Below are positions 27,701 through 35,434 of a stretch of 64,000 nucleotides of DNA, one piece after another; within the stretch, counting starts at the first letter, position 1; each line of letters starts with the position of its first letter. The position numbers were made by a program, and so were the translations under genes. The notes under the pieces were generated by a model. That model had not been told where the DNA came from and made no database searches. It saw nothing but the letters and a program-made list of their open reading frames with translations. Source of the DNA: GCA-020343675 sp964462945 (GTDB lineage Bacteria; Planctomycetota; Phycisphaerae; Sedimentisphaerales; Anaerobacaceae); assembly GCA_964462945.1 (NCBI GenBank), contig CAYWZW010000004.1:62001-126000 (forward strand), read 5' to 3'.

Positions 27701-28170
27701 TTTCCCATTCGGCCAACGGCACCACATGGCAGCCGGTCACGGGTGCGACGCCGCGGAACATCCCGATGAGCTCGACGGTCTATATCGGTTTGGCGCTGAC
27801 CAGCCACGATGCGGCCCTAACGTGTCAGGCGGTGTTCACGAACGTCACAACCACCGGCACGGTCAGTCCGCAGTGGGCGCATCAGGATATCGGCATCGCC
27901 AGCAACGCGGCCGAGCCGCTGTATGTCGCGGTCTCCAACAGCGCGGGCCAGCCGGCGGTGGTGGTCCATCCTGATCCCGCGGCGGCACAGATCACCACCT
28001 TTACAGAGTGGGTGATTCCGCTTCAGACGCTTGCCGACAAGGGCATCAACCTGAAGAATGTGGACCGGATCGCGATTGGCTTAGGTACCAGGGGCAACAT
28101 GACGACCCCCGGCGGCTCAGGCAAGATGTACATCGACGACATCCGGCTATACCGCCCAAGAACTCCTTAG
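24781..28170 (+). CDS. large secreted modular protein with LamG and Fn3-like PADG modules
   Basis: An 1129-residue exported protein with a signal peptide ending SAQAA (about 21). After an unassigned domain (about 25-215) come two Fn3-like modules that start with HNPTPADGA or HDPIPADGA and end with TYYWRIDE/WSFT. A LamG_3 concanavalin-like domain follows (about 430-640; GWWKLDEGYG, VDVATGLAGSD, YYAGALDDLRLFK), then a third PADG-type module (about 655-745). The C-terminal module begins VDNFESYDAG and ends MYIDDIRLYRPR. It is split by a DUF1349-like beta-sandwich insert (about 865-1010; WAKAGVMIRETLDGGSKH, SANGTTWQPV). Such proteins bind glycans at the cell surface. No dockerin or PEP-CTERM tail is seen. 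Confidence 0.85.
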   Translation: MSKKLFFLILLAMVIAVTSAQAAVTPITKITSRRVDNPGGAPNFWLESITVGSYTVAVNRLVTGVSTGAATAQLAPYNDIKNADNFDLNLFAGRATENPPTWQIRELGGKSAWVDTNGDNPDFFVFETGGNQDFTIEPILPGGTIGRSVTVLQATFGDTGLVVTTSGPHNGQTIEGVAFAITDLLDQSGSHLTNNSMIEGIQITSDGIDPSCFCAILAGKILAAHNPTPADGALHTDTWVNLSWSPGDTAVSHDVYLGESLEDVNDGIADTFRGNQTGTFFIAGFPGFPYPDGLVPGTTYYWRIDEVEAAGTKYAGPVWSFTVPSNKAHDPIPADGAKYVDVDVTLKWTGGFGAKLHHLYLGANLADVEAGTGGTDKGPVGVASYKPVALVLGATYYWRVDEFDGAATHKGDVWSFTTIPDLPITDPDLMGWWKLDEGYGAKAIDSSGHGNHGTIQGAAEWVAGYDGGALQFDGSTNYIDVATGLAGSDAGSVAAWIKTTQSTRGMIFYGSDVTGGNGYGDESELHLNVEDGGVVEFWIEGATDVSVETSAVNNDAWHHVAATWDSTGPVNLYLDGALAASANHNGNKFSFTGRIRLGRPNTSERYYAGALDDLRLFKKALTANEVRQTMRGDPLLAWNAKPANASIPYIRDAIPLSWSAGDKASQHDVYFGKDRDALDKADAADTTGIYRGRQSAATYTPPEGVEWGGGPYYWRIDEVNSDGTIGTGRIWTFTVADFILVDNFESYDAGVNHIWYSWHDGLGYGTPAAPPYFAGNGTGSAVGDETTASFTEETIIHGGRRSMPLNYDNNKQGFAKYSEAELMLTAPRDWTQDGVGELSLWFRGRPGSVGSFTEAPVGTYTMTASGTDIWDVGTAGNYRDEFHFAYKTLTGAGSIAARVQSVQNTNAWAKAGVMIRETLDGGSKHAFACVTPSNGVGSQGRDTTGAASFNTNQTGVTAPRWLKLERDAAGNFTVSHSANGTTWQPVTGATPRNIPMSSTVYIGLALTSHDAALTCQAVFTNVTTTGTVSPQWAHQDIGIASNAAEPLYVAVSNSAGQPAVVVHPDPAAAQITTFTEWVIPLQTLADKGINLKNVDRIAIGLGTRGNMTTPGGSGKMYIDDIRLYRPRTP

Positions 28171-28221
28171 GAGCAAAGGCGACGTTCGGCTAAAGTGACA
28201 TCAGGATATGCATCAGTTCGG

Positions 28222-28250
28222 GGCCTATGCCGATTGATTCGGCATAGGCC
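28222..28250. terminator. bidirectional hairpin terminator between convergent genes
   Basis: A perfect 12-base inverted repeat, GGCCTATGCCGA and its complement, encloses a 5-base loop. It sits in the 94-base gap between the converging LamG and gspF-like genes. The following T-run is weak, so it may be only partly factor-independent. Confidence 0.75.
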
Positions 28251-28264
28251 TCGGTTGCTTTCGG

Positions 28265-29530
28265 CTAATGTGCAATGACGCTCGATATTCTGAATACCGG
28301 CAGGAGCAACGCGATGGCAATCGTCCCAATAATGCCGCCCATGATCGTTATCATTATCGGCTCTATGAGCGTCATGACGTTTCTTATCGAAGCTTGCAGC
28401 TTTTTTTCATAAAAGACCGATACTTTGTCGCAAACCTCACCGAGCTTGCCACTTTTTTCGCCTGCTCGAAGCATCTGGATAATCCCCGGCGCGATCAGCT
28501 CGCTGCCGGGCGAAATCAGTATGGACTCCGACAACTGGTAGCCATCCTGAATCTTCACATCAACTGTCGCCCAGAGCCGCTGAAAATAGTAATTCTGACA
28601 CGAGCCTTGTATCACCTCTATTGAATCGAGCAGACTCACGCCCGTATTAATCATGGTCGCCATAATCCGCATACTGCGAGTCACCACGGTATCAATGAAC
28701 ATCGTGCCCACCACGGGCGTGCGGATCTTGATAAAATCTATTACCCGCCGACCGGTCAAAGTCCCCGCCCAGTGATACAGTCCCAACGAGACCAACACCG
28801 CCACCGTAACGACACACGTCATGACTCGTAAGTTGCCCAGCATTTTACTGAAAGTGACCAATACTTGTGTGAGTCTTGGCAGTGCCGCTCCCCTGGCTTC
28901 GTAAATCCCCATGAATCGCGGCAAGACAAAGAACATCAGCGTCCCTGTCGCCGCCACAGCCATCAGTGCCATGATGAACGGATATGTAAGTGCTCCTTTT
29001 ATGCGTTTGCGCGTTTCGGATTCAAAGTCAAGATAGCCGCTCAACACGCTCAGCATTTCAGCCATTCTTCCGGACGCTTCCGAGGCTTTCACCATGCTAA
29101 TAAACATTGCATTGAAAACCTTCGGATATCCCCGCAGAGCCTTTGAGAAATTCTCGCCGCTCTTGACCTTTTCGGCAATATCCATAATTATCATTTTGAA
29201 CGTCCCATGCTCAGATTGCTCGGCTATAGCATCAAGAGCATCGCTGAGCACGACTCCACTATCAAGCATCACTGACAACTGCGTCGTGAACAATATGAGC
29301 TCTGCTGGCTTCACCTTGGCTCTGCACAGTTGCGAAGTCTCGGGAATGACAGCTTGTTGCCCAAGTGGGGCGTGGTCCTTCTGCCCCGGGGGTCCTGAAC
29401 CGGCCTCGACAGCCCTTGAGGCTCCGGAGCTTTCCTTGGCTTTTCCCTGCCTGCTACCGCCGGCCGGCAATTCCCTGCTTCTTTGGGTGGAATCAAGCTC
29501 GTCTGACGTTTTTACAGCGGAAATCGTCAT
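28265..29530 (-). CDS. type II secretion/type IV pilus inner-membrane platform protein (GspF/PilC-like)
   Basis: A 421-residue polytopic platform protein that couples the assembly ATPase to pilin polymerisation. After about 75 low-complexity N-terminal residues come two GspF domains, each with the family pattern (LILFTTQLSVMLDSGVVLSD and TRSMRIMATMINTGVSLLDS). Membrane segments lie at about 190-210, 235-255 and 390-415, and the C-terminus has LIEPIMITIMGGIIGTIAIA. It is the last gene of the locus, 49 bases after the gspE-like gene. Length and domain order are normal apart from the Ser/Gly-rich extension at the N-terminus. Confidence 0.93.
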   Translation of the reverse strand: MTISAVKTSDELDSTQRSRELPAGGSRQGKAKESSGASRAVEAGSGPPGQKDHAPLGQQAVIPETSQLCRAKVKPAELILFTTQLSVMLDSGVVLSDALDAIAEQSEHGTFKMIIMDIAEKVKSGENFSKALRGYPKVFNAMFISMVKASEASGRMAEMLSVLSGYLDFESETRKRIKGALTYPFIMALMAVAATGTLMFFVLPRFMGIYEARGAALPRLTQVLVTFSKMLGNLRVMTCVVTVAVLVSLGLYHWAGTLTGRRVIDFIKIRTPVVGTMFIDTVVTRSMRIMATMINTGVSLLDSIEVIQGSCQNYYFQRLWATVDVKIQDGYQLSESILISPGSELIAPGIIQMLRAGEKSGKLGEVCDKVSVFYEKKLQASIRNVMTLIEPIMITIMGGIIGTIAIALLLPVFRISSVIAH

Positions 29531-29579
29531 ATAGTCTTTTCCGGGATTAAGCTTACACTATTGTGCACCACGGTGCACA

Positions 29580-31298
29580 TCAGACTTCCATTTGCGTCGT
29601 TCTCAACACTTCCTCGACGGAAATAATTCCGGCCCGAATCTTCTCAATTCCATCCAACTGCAGAGACACCATTCCGTTTTGCAGCGCCTTGGCCCTCAAC
29701 TTCTTCAAGCTCACCCGCTCGTTAATCATCTCGATAATCTCTTCATTCGGCACAAACAGCTCGTGAATGGCGATTCGTCCGGCGTAGCCGGTATTCCGGC
29801 ATTTCTTACACCCTACCCCTCGATAAAATTTTTCGATTTTTCCACCGGCCTTTTCGGCAACCTTCCTCATGCTCACAGTAGGCTCATACTCCGTCTTGCA
29901 ATTTGCACATATCTTTCGCACAAGCCGCTGGGCCAAAACCGAAATCAATGAAGCGCCCACCAGATAAGGTGCAATACCCAAATCCAACAAGCGCGTCACC
30001 GCGCCTGGGGCATCATTTGTGTGCAGAGTCGAAAGGACCAGATGGCCCGTCAGCGCTGCCTGAACCGCGATGTTCGCGGTTGCCTGGTCGCGAATCTCGC
30101 CGACCATTATGATATCCGGATCCTGCCTCAGCAGGCTTCTCAGGGCCGTGGAAAATTCGAAGCCGGCAGCCTGATTGACCTGGAACTGGTTTATACCTGA
30201 TATGTTGCACTCCACCGGATCTTCTACCGTGCAGATATTGACCTCTTCGCTGTTCAGCTCAGACAGAGCGGCATAGAGGGTAGTATTCTTCCCTGAGCCG
30301 GTTGGCCCTGTTACCAGTACGATGCCGTTTGGTGACTGTATCACCTGCCGGAACAATTGCAGGTTCTCGTAGGTAAATCCGAGCGATTCAAGATTAAAAA
30401 GGACCTTCTGCGGATCGATAATTCTGATAACGACCTTCTCGCCGAAGTTGCCCGGCATAACGGATACTCGCAGATCGATCGGCCTGCCTTCCATCAAAAC
30501 GTGGATACCGCCGTCCTGGGGCAGACGACGCTGAGCTATGTCCAGCTCAGCCATAATCTTAATGCGCGAGACAATGGCAGAGTGCATTTGATGAGGCGGA
30601 CACATCTTCTCGTACAATCGGCCGTCCACTCTGTACCGGACCCGCAGTCTCTTGTCATCCGGCTCAATATGAATATCACTGGCATTCTCCCGAACGGCGT
30701 TGTAGAGCAGATAGTTGACCAGCTTCACAACCGGGGACTGCCCCGCGATCTCCTCAAGGTTACCGATGTCCTGCGTGATACTTTCTATCAACGTGAAGTC
30801 TTCCAGCCCTTCGTCGTCGATAATATCGTCAATTACGAAAACATTCGCAGCCGGCAGATACGCCTGCAGGGTCGCCTTAATATCTTTGCCGGTCGAGCAT
30901 ACGATCTGGACCTTGCAGCCGCTGATGCGCTCTATTTCATCTATTAAGAAGACATTTGTCGGCTCACTGACGGCCACCGTGAGCACGTCATGCACCTTGA
31001 ACAGCGGCAGGACAATGTACTCTTGGAGAAATTCCCTCGGCAGAATCTCGATAGCTTTCGGGTCACATATCTTGGGACCTACTTGGGCATACGGGACACC
31101 ATAACTTTGAGCGAGCGCCGAGGCGATTTGATTTTCCGTGCAATAGCCCATCTCCACCAGAAGCTCGCCGAGGAGCTTGCGATGGCCCTTTTCTTTCTGC
31201 TCCGCGAGAGCCTTTTCAATTTGCTCAGCGGTCACGACGCCGCGCGCAAGCAGTAGCTGTCCGAGCTGCATCTTATTTTCTACTGCTATCTGACTCAT
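29580..31298 (-). CDS. assembly ATPase of the secretion/pilus machine (GspE/PilB-like) with Asn in Walker A
   Basis: A 572-residue hexameric motor ATPase. An MshEN/GspE N-terminal domain (MQLGQLLLARGVVTAEQIEK) is followed by the N2E region and the RecA-like core with Asp box, Walker B (DIIMVGEIRD), His box (LVLSTLHTND) and a tetracysteine zinc motif (CANC, CKKC). The Walker A reads GPTGSGKNTTLYAAL: the Ser/Thr after Lys is Asn (codon at 30285-30287). That residue normally coordinates Mg2+, so catalysis may be altered. I prefer the ATG at 31298; a TTG at 31355 would overlap the STAS gene. It acts with the GspF-like protein encoded next. Confidence 0.92.
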   Translation of the reverse strand: MSQIAVENKMQLGQLLLARGVVTAEQIEKALAEQKEKGHRKLLGELLVEMGYCTENQIASALAQSYGVPYAQVGPKICDPKAIEILPREFLQEYIVLPLFKVHDVLTVAVSEPTNVFLIDEIERISGCKVQIVCSTGKDIKATLQAYLPAANVFVIDDIIDDEGLEDFTLIESITQDIGNLEEIAGQSPVVKLVNYLLYNAVRENASDIHIEPDDKRLRVRYRVDGRLYEKMCPPHQMHSAIVSRIKIMAELDIAQRRLPQDGGIHVLMEGRPIDLRVSVMPGNFGEKVVIRIIDPQKVLFNLESLGFTYENLQLFRQVIQSPNGIVLVTGPTGSGKNTTLYAALSELNSEEVNICTVEDPVECNISGINQFQVNQAAGFEFSTALRSLLRQDPDIIMVGEIRDQATANIAVQAALTGHLVLSTLHTNDAPGAVTRLLDLGIAPYLVGASLISVLAQRLVRKICANCKTEYEPTVSMRKVAEKAGGKIEKFYRGVGCKKCRNTGYAGRIAIHELFVPNEEIIEMINERVSLKKLRAKALQNGMVSLQLDGIEKIRAGIISVEEVLRTTQMEV

Positions 31299-31347
31299 AT
31301 CTCGTATCTCTGTTCCGGCCGGAGAAGCCGCTGCCCCGGCACTATGA

Positions 31348-31683
31348 CTATGCAAAACTCTTTACCGCTTCCGCAAGCTCCGCGTAGTAGTCAAATTCAT
31401 TCATGAGCCGGGTAATCTCCAGGATTCTCGTGCAGTTTTCGTCAAGTCCTGCTAATCTCACCTCGCGCTTGTGCTCATTGCAGTAATCACGCAGCCATAA
31501 CAACTGCTCCAATCCGCAGCCGTCAATAAATCCGACGCCGCTCATGTCAAGCACGATGCCTGTCTTGCGTTTTGTGACAATGTCGGTGATCGTATTTTGG
31601 AACAATTCGGCCCCATCGCCGTCAAGCTCGCCTTGCAGCTCAACAACTGTCACATCGCTATAATCTTGTATTTTGACTTTCAT
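31348..31683 (-). CDS. STAS domain protein (anti-sigma-factor-antagonist-like) with degenerate phosphorylation site
   Basis: A 111-residue single STAS domain of the SpoIIAA type (VTVVELQGELDGDGAE, then IVLDMSGVGFIDGCGLEQ). In classical members the switch Ser lies in D-S-S-G; here the motif is D54-G-C-G, so the phosphorylatable Ser is replaced by Gly. The protein is more likely a constitutive or scaffolding partner than a kinase-controlled switch. Its ATG overlaps the HD-GYP stop (ATGA at 31680-31683), so the two are translationally coupled, and it precedes the motor ATPase gene. Partners are not identifiable in this window. Confidence 0.88.
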   Translation of the reverse strand: MKVKIQDYSDVTVVELQGELDGDGAELFQNTITDIVTKRKTGIVLDMSGVGFIDGCGLEQLLWLRDYCNEHKREVRLAGLDENCTRILEITRLMNEFDYYAELAEAVKSFA

Positions 31684-33392
31684 CGAATCAGGGTCCCCAC
31701 AGCAGCCGCCCCATATTCCTCATGATGGCTGTTGCCGTAAACTTCGCTGAAACCATCCCGTATGATGTTCCAGAGCCGACCGACATCGCTATCGACGAAT
31801 ACGCGGCCGAGCCTTTCGTCAAACTGTGTACCCAGGCCTTTTTCTATCTCCGCAAGGGCCTGCTCCACAGTCATCGCGTCTCGATAAGTCCGCTTTGAAG
31901 TCATCGCGTCAAAACTATCTGCAAGTCCGACAATCTTGCCGGTCAGGGGTATTTGCTCGCCAATCAACCCGTTAGGATAACCTCGACCATCGACACGTTC
32001 GTGGTGACACAATACGCCCGGAACAATGTCGCGCATTTGTTTGATTTCGCGGAGAATACCTGCTCCTATCGACGGATGCTTCTTCACGCGGCTGAATTCC
32101 TCCTCGGTCAGCCGGCCGTTCTTGCGTAATAACCCTTCCTCTATACCTATTTTTCCTATATCGTGCAGCAAGCCGGCCAAATAGATCTTATGGATTTGCT
32201 CTTCCTCCAGCGCCTCTTTGTCGGACAGACGCTCGGCAATCCATCGAGAAATAAACGCCACCCTTTCCGAATGTCCGTGGGTATATTTGTCCTTGGCATC
32301 AATACTGCTCGTCAGGGCCTTCAAAGAACCGATGAATAATTCCTTGAGGTCTTTGAACAGCTTTCCATTCTCGATAAACACGGCACAGCCACCGGCCACG
32401 GAATTAAATAACTTTACATCCGTGCTGTCGAAATCCTGTTTGCCCATCCGGTTGATTGCAACCATCAGACCGGTGATGCAGTTGCCGTTATGAGTTCGGC
32501 CTCCAAAATGAGATTCTCCCTTATCCTTGCCGAAGAAAGGCACGGCAATAATGTTCTTTATTCGGCTCGGCCAATCGTATTTGAAAGCCGAATCTATTTC
32601 GCTGTCCAGAAGCGCCTCTTTGCCGCTGTTTATTTCCTCTGTCAATCGGCTGTGCAGAACGGCGGCCATCTGATCGTCAATATCGATCAAGCCCGACCCC
32701 GCAGCGATGACCCACTGCTGCTCATCCTCTATCGTTTTTTCCAACAAGATGGCGATGCCTTCCACAAAAACAATCTCGGTCAAGCAGTCGCAGGCCATCT
32801 GCAGAAAGTTGGAGTCTGCTTCCGTGACCTTCATGTTTGTGCTGAGCCTGTGAAGCAGGACGAGTTCTTCGTAGGTCTGCGCCAATTCGGCGCTGACCAT
32901 ATCAATTTGCTCTTCCGCTTTGGTATCGGCGCTGAATTTCTCCGCCAGAAGCTCAAGCATCTGAACAAAATACTCGTGGTCCGTTGGAACAGGATTGACA
33001 TTCCCTTGATCGCAGGACACGATGCACATAGGAGGCGGCGACGTCAGGCCCAAGTCTATCAAGGCCGTTCCAACGGGCCCCTGATGCTTGCCACAGAGAC
33101 GAGCGGACTTCAGAACAACGGCCAGGGCTGTATGGGCATCGCCGAATCGCCATATCGGCACCGGCGTTTCATCAAGACTGCTCTTCTGATTGTTTTGGTC
33201 TATGGCTTGACGGCCCCATTCCGCCAACTGTGCCCTGCTGCTTTCGAATCCGCCGCCTGTGCACAGTGAGACGATCTCGCCTTCCAGATCGCAAACGGCG
33301 AAGTTGACCCCAAATCTGGTTATCCGGCCGCCCAACCTCTCCAGCTCAAGCAGTTGTGCCGGGCTTAGACTTTTCCTGACAGTATCCAACAT
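31680..33392 (-). CDS. GAF-like plus HD-GYP protein, probable c-di-GMP phosphodiesterase
   Basis: A 570-residue cytoplasmic signalling protein. An N-terminal sensor-like region (about 20-150) leads through a helix to a GAF-like domain (about 175-345) and a C-terminal HD-GYP domain. The HD pair is H410-D411 in LAGLLHDIGKIG, followed by KKHP, LCHHERVDGRGYP (HHE 463-465, GYP 471-473), ADSFDAMTSKR and YR. All hallmark residues of an active c-di-GMP phosphodiesterase appear present. It is coupled to the STAS gene and 33 bases downstream of the receiver gene, which suggests that it is the enzymatic output for that receiver and tunes pilus or secretion activity. Confidence 0.9.
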   Translation of the reverse strand: MLDTVRKSLSPAQLLELERLGGRITRFGVNFAVCDLEGEIVSLCTGGGFESSRAQLAEWGRQAIDQNNQKSSLDETPVPIWRFGDAHTALAVVLKSARLCGKHQGPVGTALIDLGLTSPPPMCIVSCDQGNVNPVPTDHEYFVQMLELLAEKFSADTKAEEQIDMVSAELAQTYEELVLLHRLSTNMKVTEADSNFLQMACDCLTEIVFVEGIAILLEKTIEDEQQWVIAAGSGLIDIDDQMAAVLHSRLTEEINSGKEALLDSEIDSAFKYDWPSRIKNIIAVPFFGKDKGESHFGGRTHNGNCITGLMVAINRMGKQDFDSTDVKLFNSVAGGCAVFIENGKLFKDLKELFIGSLKALTSSIDAKDKYTHGHSERVAFISRWIAERLSDKEALEEEQIHKIYLAGLLHDIGKIGIEEGLLRKNGRLTEEEFSRVKKHPSIGAGILREIKQMRDIVPGVLCHHERVDGRGYPNGLIGEQIPLTGKIVGLADSFDAMTSKRTYRDAMTVEQALAEIEKGLGTQFDERLGRVFVDSDVGRLWNIIRDGFSEVYGNSHHEEYGAAAVGTLIR

Positions 33393-33425
33393 GGCTTCAC
33401 TTTGATTGCTGATTATCTTCTGTTG

Positions 33426-33818
33426 TTAGTTATCAGGTACCATTTCTTTCTGATATAGAACGTCTTCAATGTTGCCCAACAGCTCTTTCGGGCTGAACGG
33501 CTTACTCAAACATCCTGCTATCCGCAAATCCTCTTGCTGCTCCTGAGGAATGGCAAAGCTTCGAGCCGTCAGCATGATGACAGGGGTATCTTTCGTTTCC
33601 TCATGCTGCCGAAGCTTCTGCACAAGTTCGACGCCGGTCATCACCGGCATTTGATAATCCGTGACAATAATATCCGGTTTTTCTCCGAGCGCGAGCTTAA
33701 GTCCTTCAGCGCCGTTGTCTGCCGAGATCACCTCATAACCGTTATTACGCAGTTTTATTGCCACCACATGAACGATGTGTATCTCGTCATCTACCACCAA
33801 GACTTTCTTGTTTGCCAT
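33426..33818 (-). CDS. single-domain response regulator (receiver only)
   Basis: A 130-residue CheY-like receiver without output domain. Acidic pocket residues D10-D11 (VLVVDDE), phospho-acceptor D54 (IIVTDYQMPVMTG), the conserved Thr in VIMLTARS and Lys in CLSKPFSP are all present. The ATG at 33818 has GGAGG at a good distance; the frame remains open upstream into the kinase gene but without support. It sits 70 bases after the histidine kinase and ahead of the HD-GYP gene, so the natural reading is kinase to receiver to HD-GYP. Confidence 0.93.
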   Translation of the reverse strand: MANKKVLVVDDEIHIVHVVAIKLRNNGYEVISADNGAEGLKLALGEKPDIIVTDYQMPVMTGVELVQKLRQHEETKDTPVIMLTARSFAIPQEQQEDLRIAGCLSKPFSPKELLGNIEDVLYQKEMVPDN

Positions 33819-33888
33819 TATTTTGCCTCCACCATCTAACGTACCGCGCGCCGTGCCCGGCACACGATCCTTTCGTTGTTCAGAATTT

Positions 33889-35421
33889 CTACACAACTGC
33901 CGCCGATTGTCTTGTCGCCAAAGGCAGCTCAAAGCCAAAAGTGCTCCCCACACCCACCCGGCTTGTAACAAACACTCGCCCGTCATGAATCTTTTCGACT
34001 ATCTGTTTAACGAGGTTCAGGCCCAGGCCCGTTCCTTCCGCCTGCTTGTTGTTGGCACCAACTCTGTAGAACTTGTCGAAGATGTGCACAATCTCATCTT
34101 CCGGGATGCCGACTCCCGTATCCGTTACAGTCACGCGCGCCACAGACGCAGCTTCGTTAACTTCGGTCTCAATTCTCACGGACCCGCCCGAAGGAGTATA
34201 TTTGACAGCATTACTCAGCAAGTTGACAATAACCTGCGAAATCATGTCTTTATCCGCATATACCCGATCGAAGACGATCGGCTTTTGTCCGGTGAGCTCG
34301 ATGTTCTTCTCTTCCGCATAGCCTCTTATCATTTGCATCTGTTCTTCTATAAGCATGGTCAGACTGACCGGCTCCTTGTTCACCTTGATTAAACCTGATT
34401 CGATGCGAGAAATATTCAGGATGTCTTCGATCAGCCGATTTAATCGCTGGGCCTGATTTTGAATCACCGAATAGAATTCCTTTCGCGTCTCCTCGTCGTT
34501 GGCTTCACCGTCAGCGAGCATTTCGGAATAGGCCGTGATTGAAGCCAGAGGCGTTTTCAGCTCGTGCGATACGTGACTTACAAAGTCATTCTTCATCTGC
34601 TGAATCTGCTTCTCACGCGTAATATCATGCATGACCGCCACGACGCCGCAGACCCGCCCGTCCTGGTCATACGCACATGAGACAATGCAGTCAAACGTTC
34701 TCCGCTCGCCATGTTCGGAAAGCTGAATCTCTCGCCGCGTTGCCCGGCTCCTGCTTTTTCTGCTATGACTGAGAAACTCTGCAAATTCGCCGCGATCCTC
34801 ACCTATCAGCTCGTTCAAAGGCCGGTGCTGCGAGTTCCTGAAATCAAAGTTGAAAAGTCGGCCCGCGGCCTCGTTTGCCACCAACAGCCTGTCATACTCG
34901 TCAACAACAATGACGGCATCTCGAATACTGTGAATAATCGCTTCAGTGTTCTTTTCGCGTTTCTGGGAGAGTTGAATCTGAATCCGCAAATCCTTGATTT
35001 GCTTTTCGTGCTCCGCAGCGCCAGAAGCACAGTTGTCAAGATGCTCACGGACAGTTTGGCACAATTTGTCCATTTCGGTCAATTTGAGGCAAGCCAAGAC
35101 TCCCGTGCCAGCGCCGACATCACGTGCTCTTTCGTCCTGAAAAAGCCTGGCTATGGACGCGATGGCCCGGCTCAGCCTCAGCCAGTACCAACCGAGCCAA
35201 ATCACGCCCATAGCCACAACGGCACAGCAGACCAGTGCAACGGGTATCCGCTGCACATAGCCGGCAAAACACCAACCCTCTTCCATGCCAGAGTTCTGCC
35301 CCTCAGAGAGGGTCCCTATGAACAGGCTGCACGCCACAAACGACGTGACTGCTGTGTATAAGCTTCTTCCAAGTCTCAAAACAACAACTCCAGCCTTTCT
35401 ATGTCTCAAATGGCAAATCAA
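33889..35421 (-). CDS. PhoR-like membrane histidine kinase with PAS domain
   Basis: A sensor kinase of about 500 residues. Two N-terminal membrane segments (about 22-40 and 62-82) are followed by a helical linker and a PAS domain (AIIHSIRDAVIVVDEYDRLL). HisKA has the phospho-His in FVSHVSHELKTPLASITAY (about 290), and HATPase has N-box VIVNLLSNAVKYTPSGG, G1 TDTGVGIPEDE and G2 GTGLGLNLVKQIVEK. All catalytic motifs look intact. The start is uncertain: TTG at 35421 lacks a good SD, while TTG at 35379 has GGAG at 8 bases. It lies 13 bases from the secretin gene, inside the secretion/pilus locus. Confidence 0.9.
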   Translation of the reverse strand: MICHLRHRKAGVVVLRLGRSLYTAVTSFVACSLFIGTLSEGQNSGMEEGWCFAGYVQRIPVALVCCAVVAMGVIWLGWYWLRLSRAIASIARLFQDERARDVGAGTGVLACLKLTEMDKLCQTVREHLDNCASGAAEHEKQIKDLRIQIQLSQKREKNTEAIIHSIRDAVIVVDEYDRLLVANEAAGRLFNFDFRNSQHRPLNELIGEDRGEFAEFLSHSRKSRSRATRREIQLSEHGERRTFDCIVSCAYDQDGRVCGVVAVMHDITREKQIQQMKNDFVSHVSHELKTPLASITAYSEMLADGEANDEETRKEFYSVIQNQAQRLNRLIEDILNISRIESGLIKVNKEPVSLTMLIEEQMQMIRGYAEEKNIELTGQKPIVFDRVYADKDMISQVIVNLLSNAVKYTPSGGSVRIETEVNEAASVARVTVTDTGVGIPEDEIVHIFDKFYRVGANNKQAEGTGLGLNLVKQIVEKIHDGRVFVTSRVGVGSTFGFELPLATRQSAAVV

Positions 35422-35434
35422 CCTTCAACGCTGC

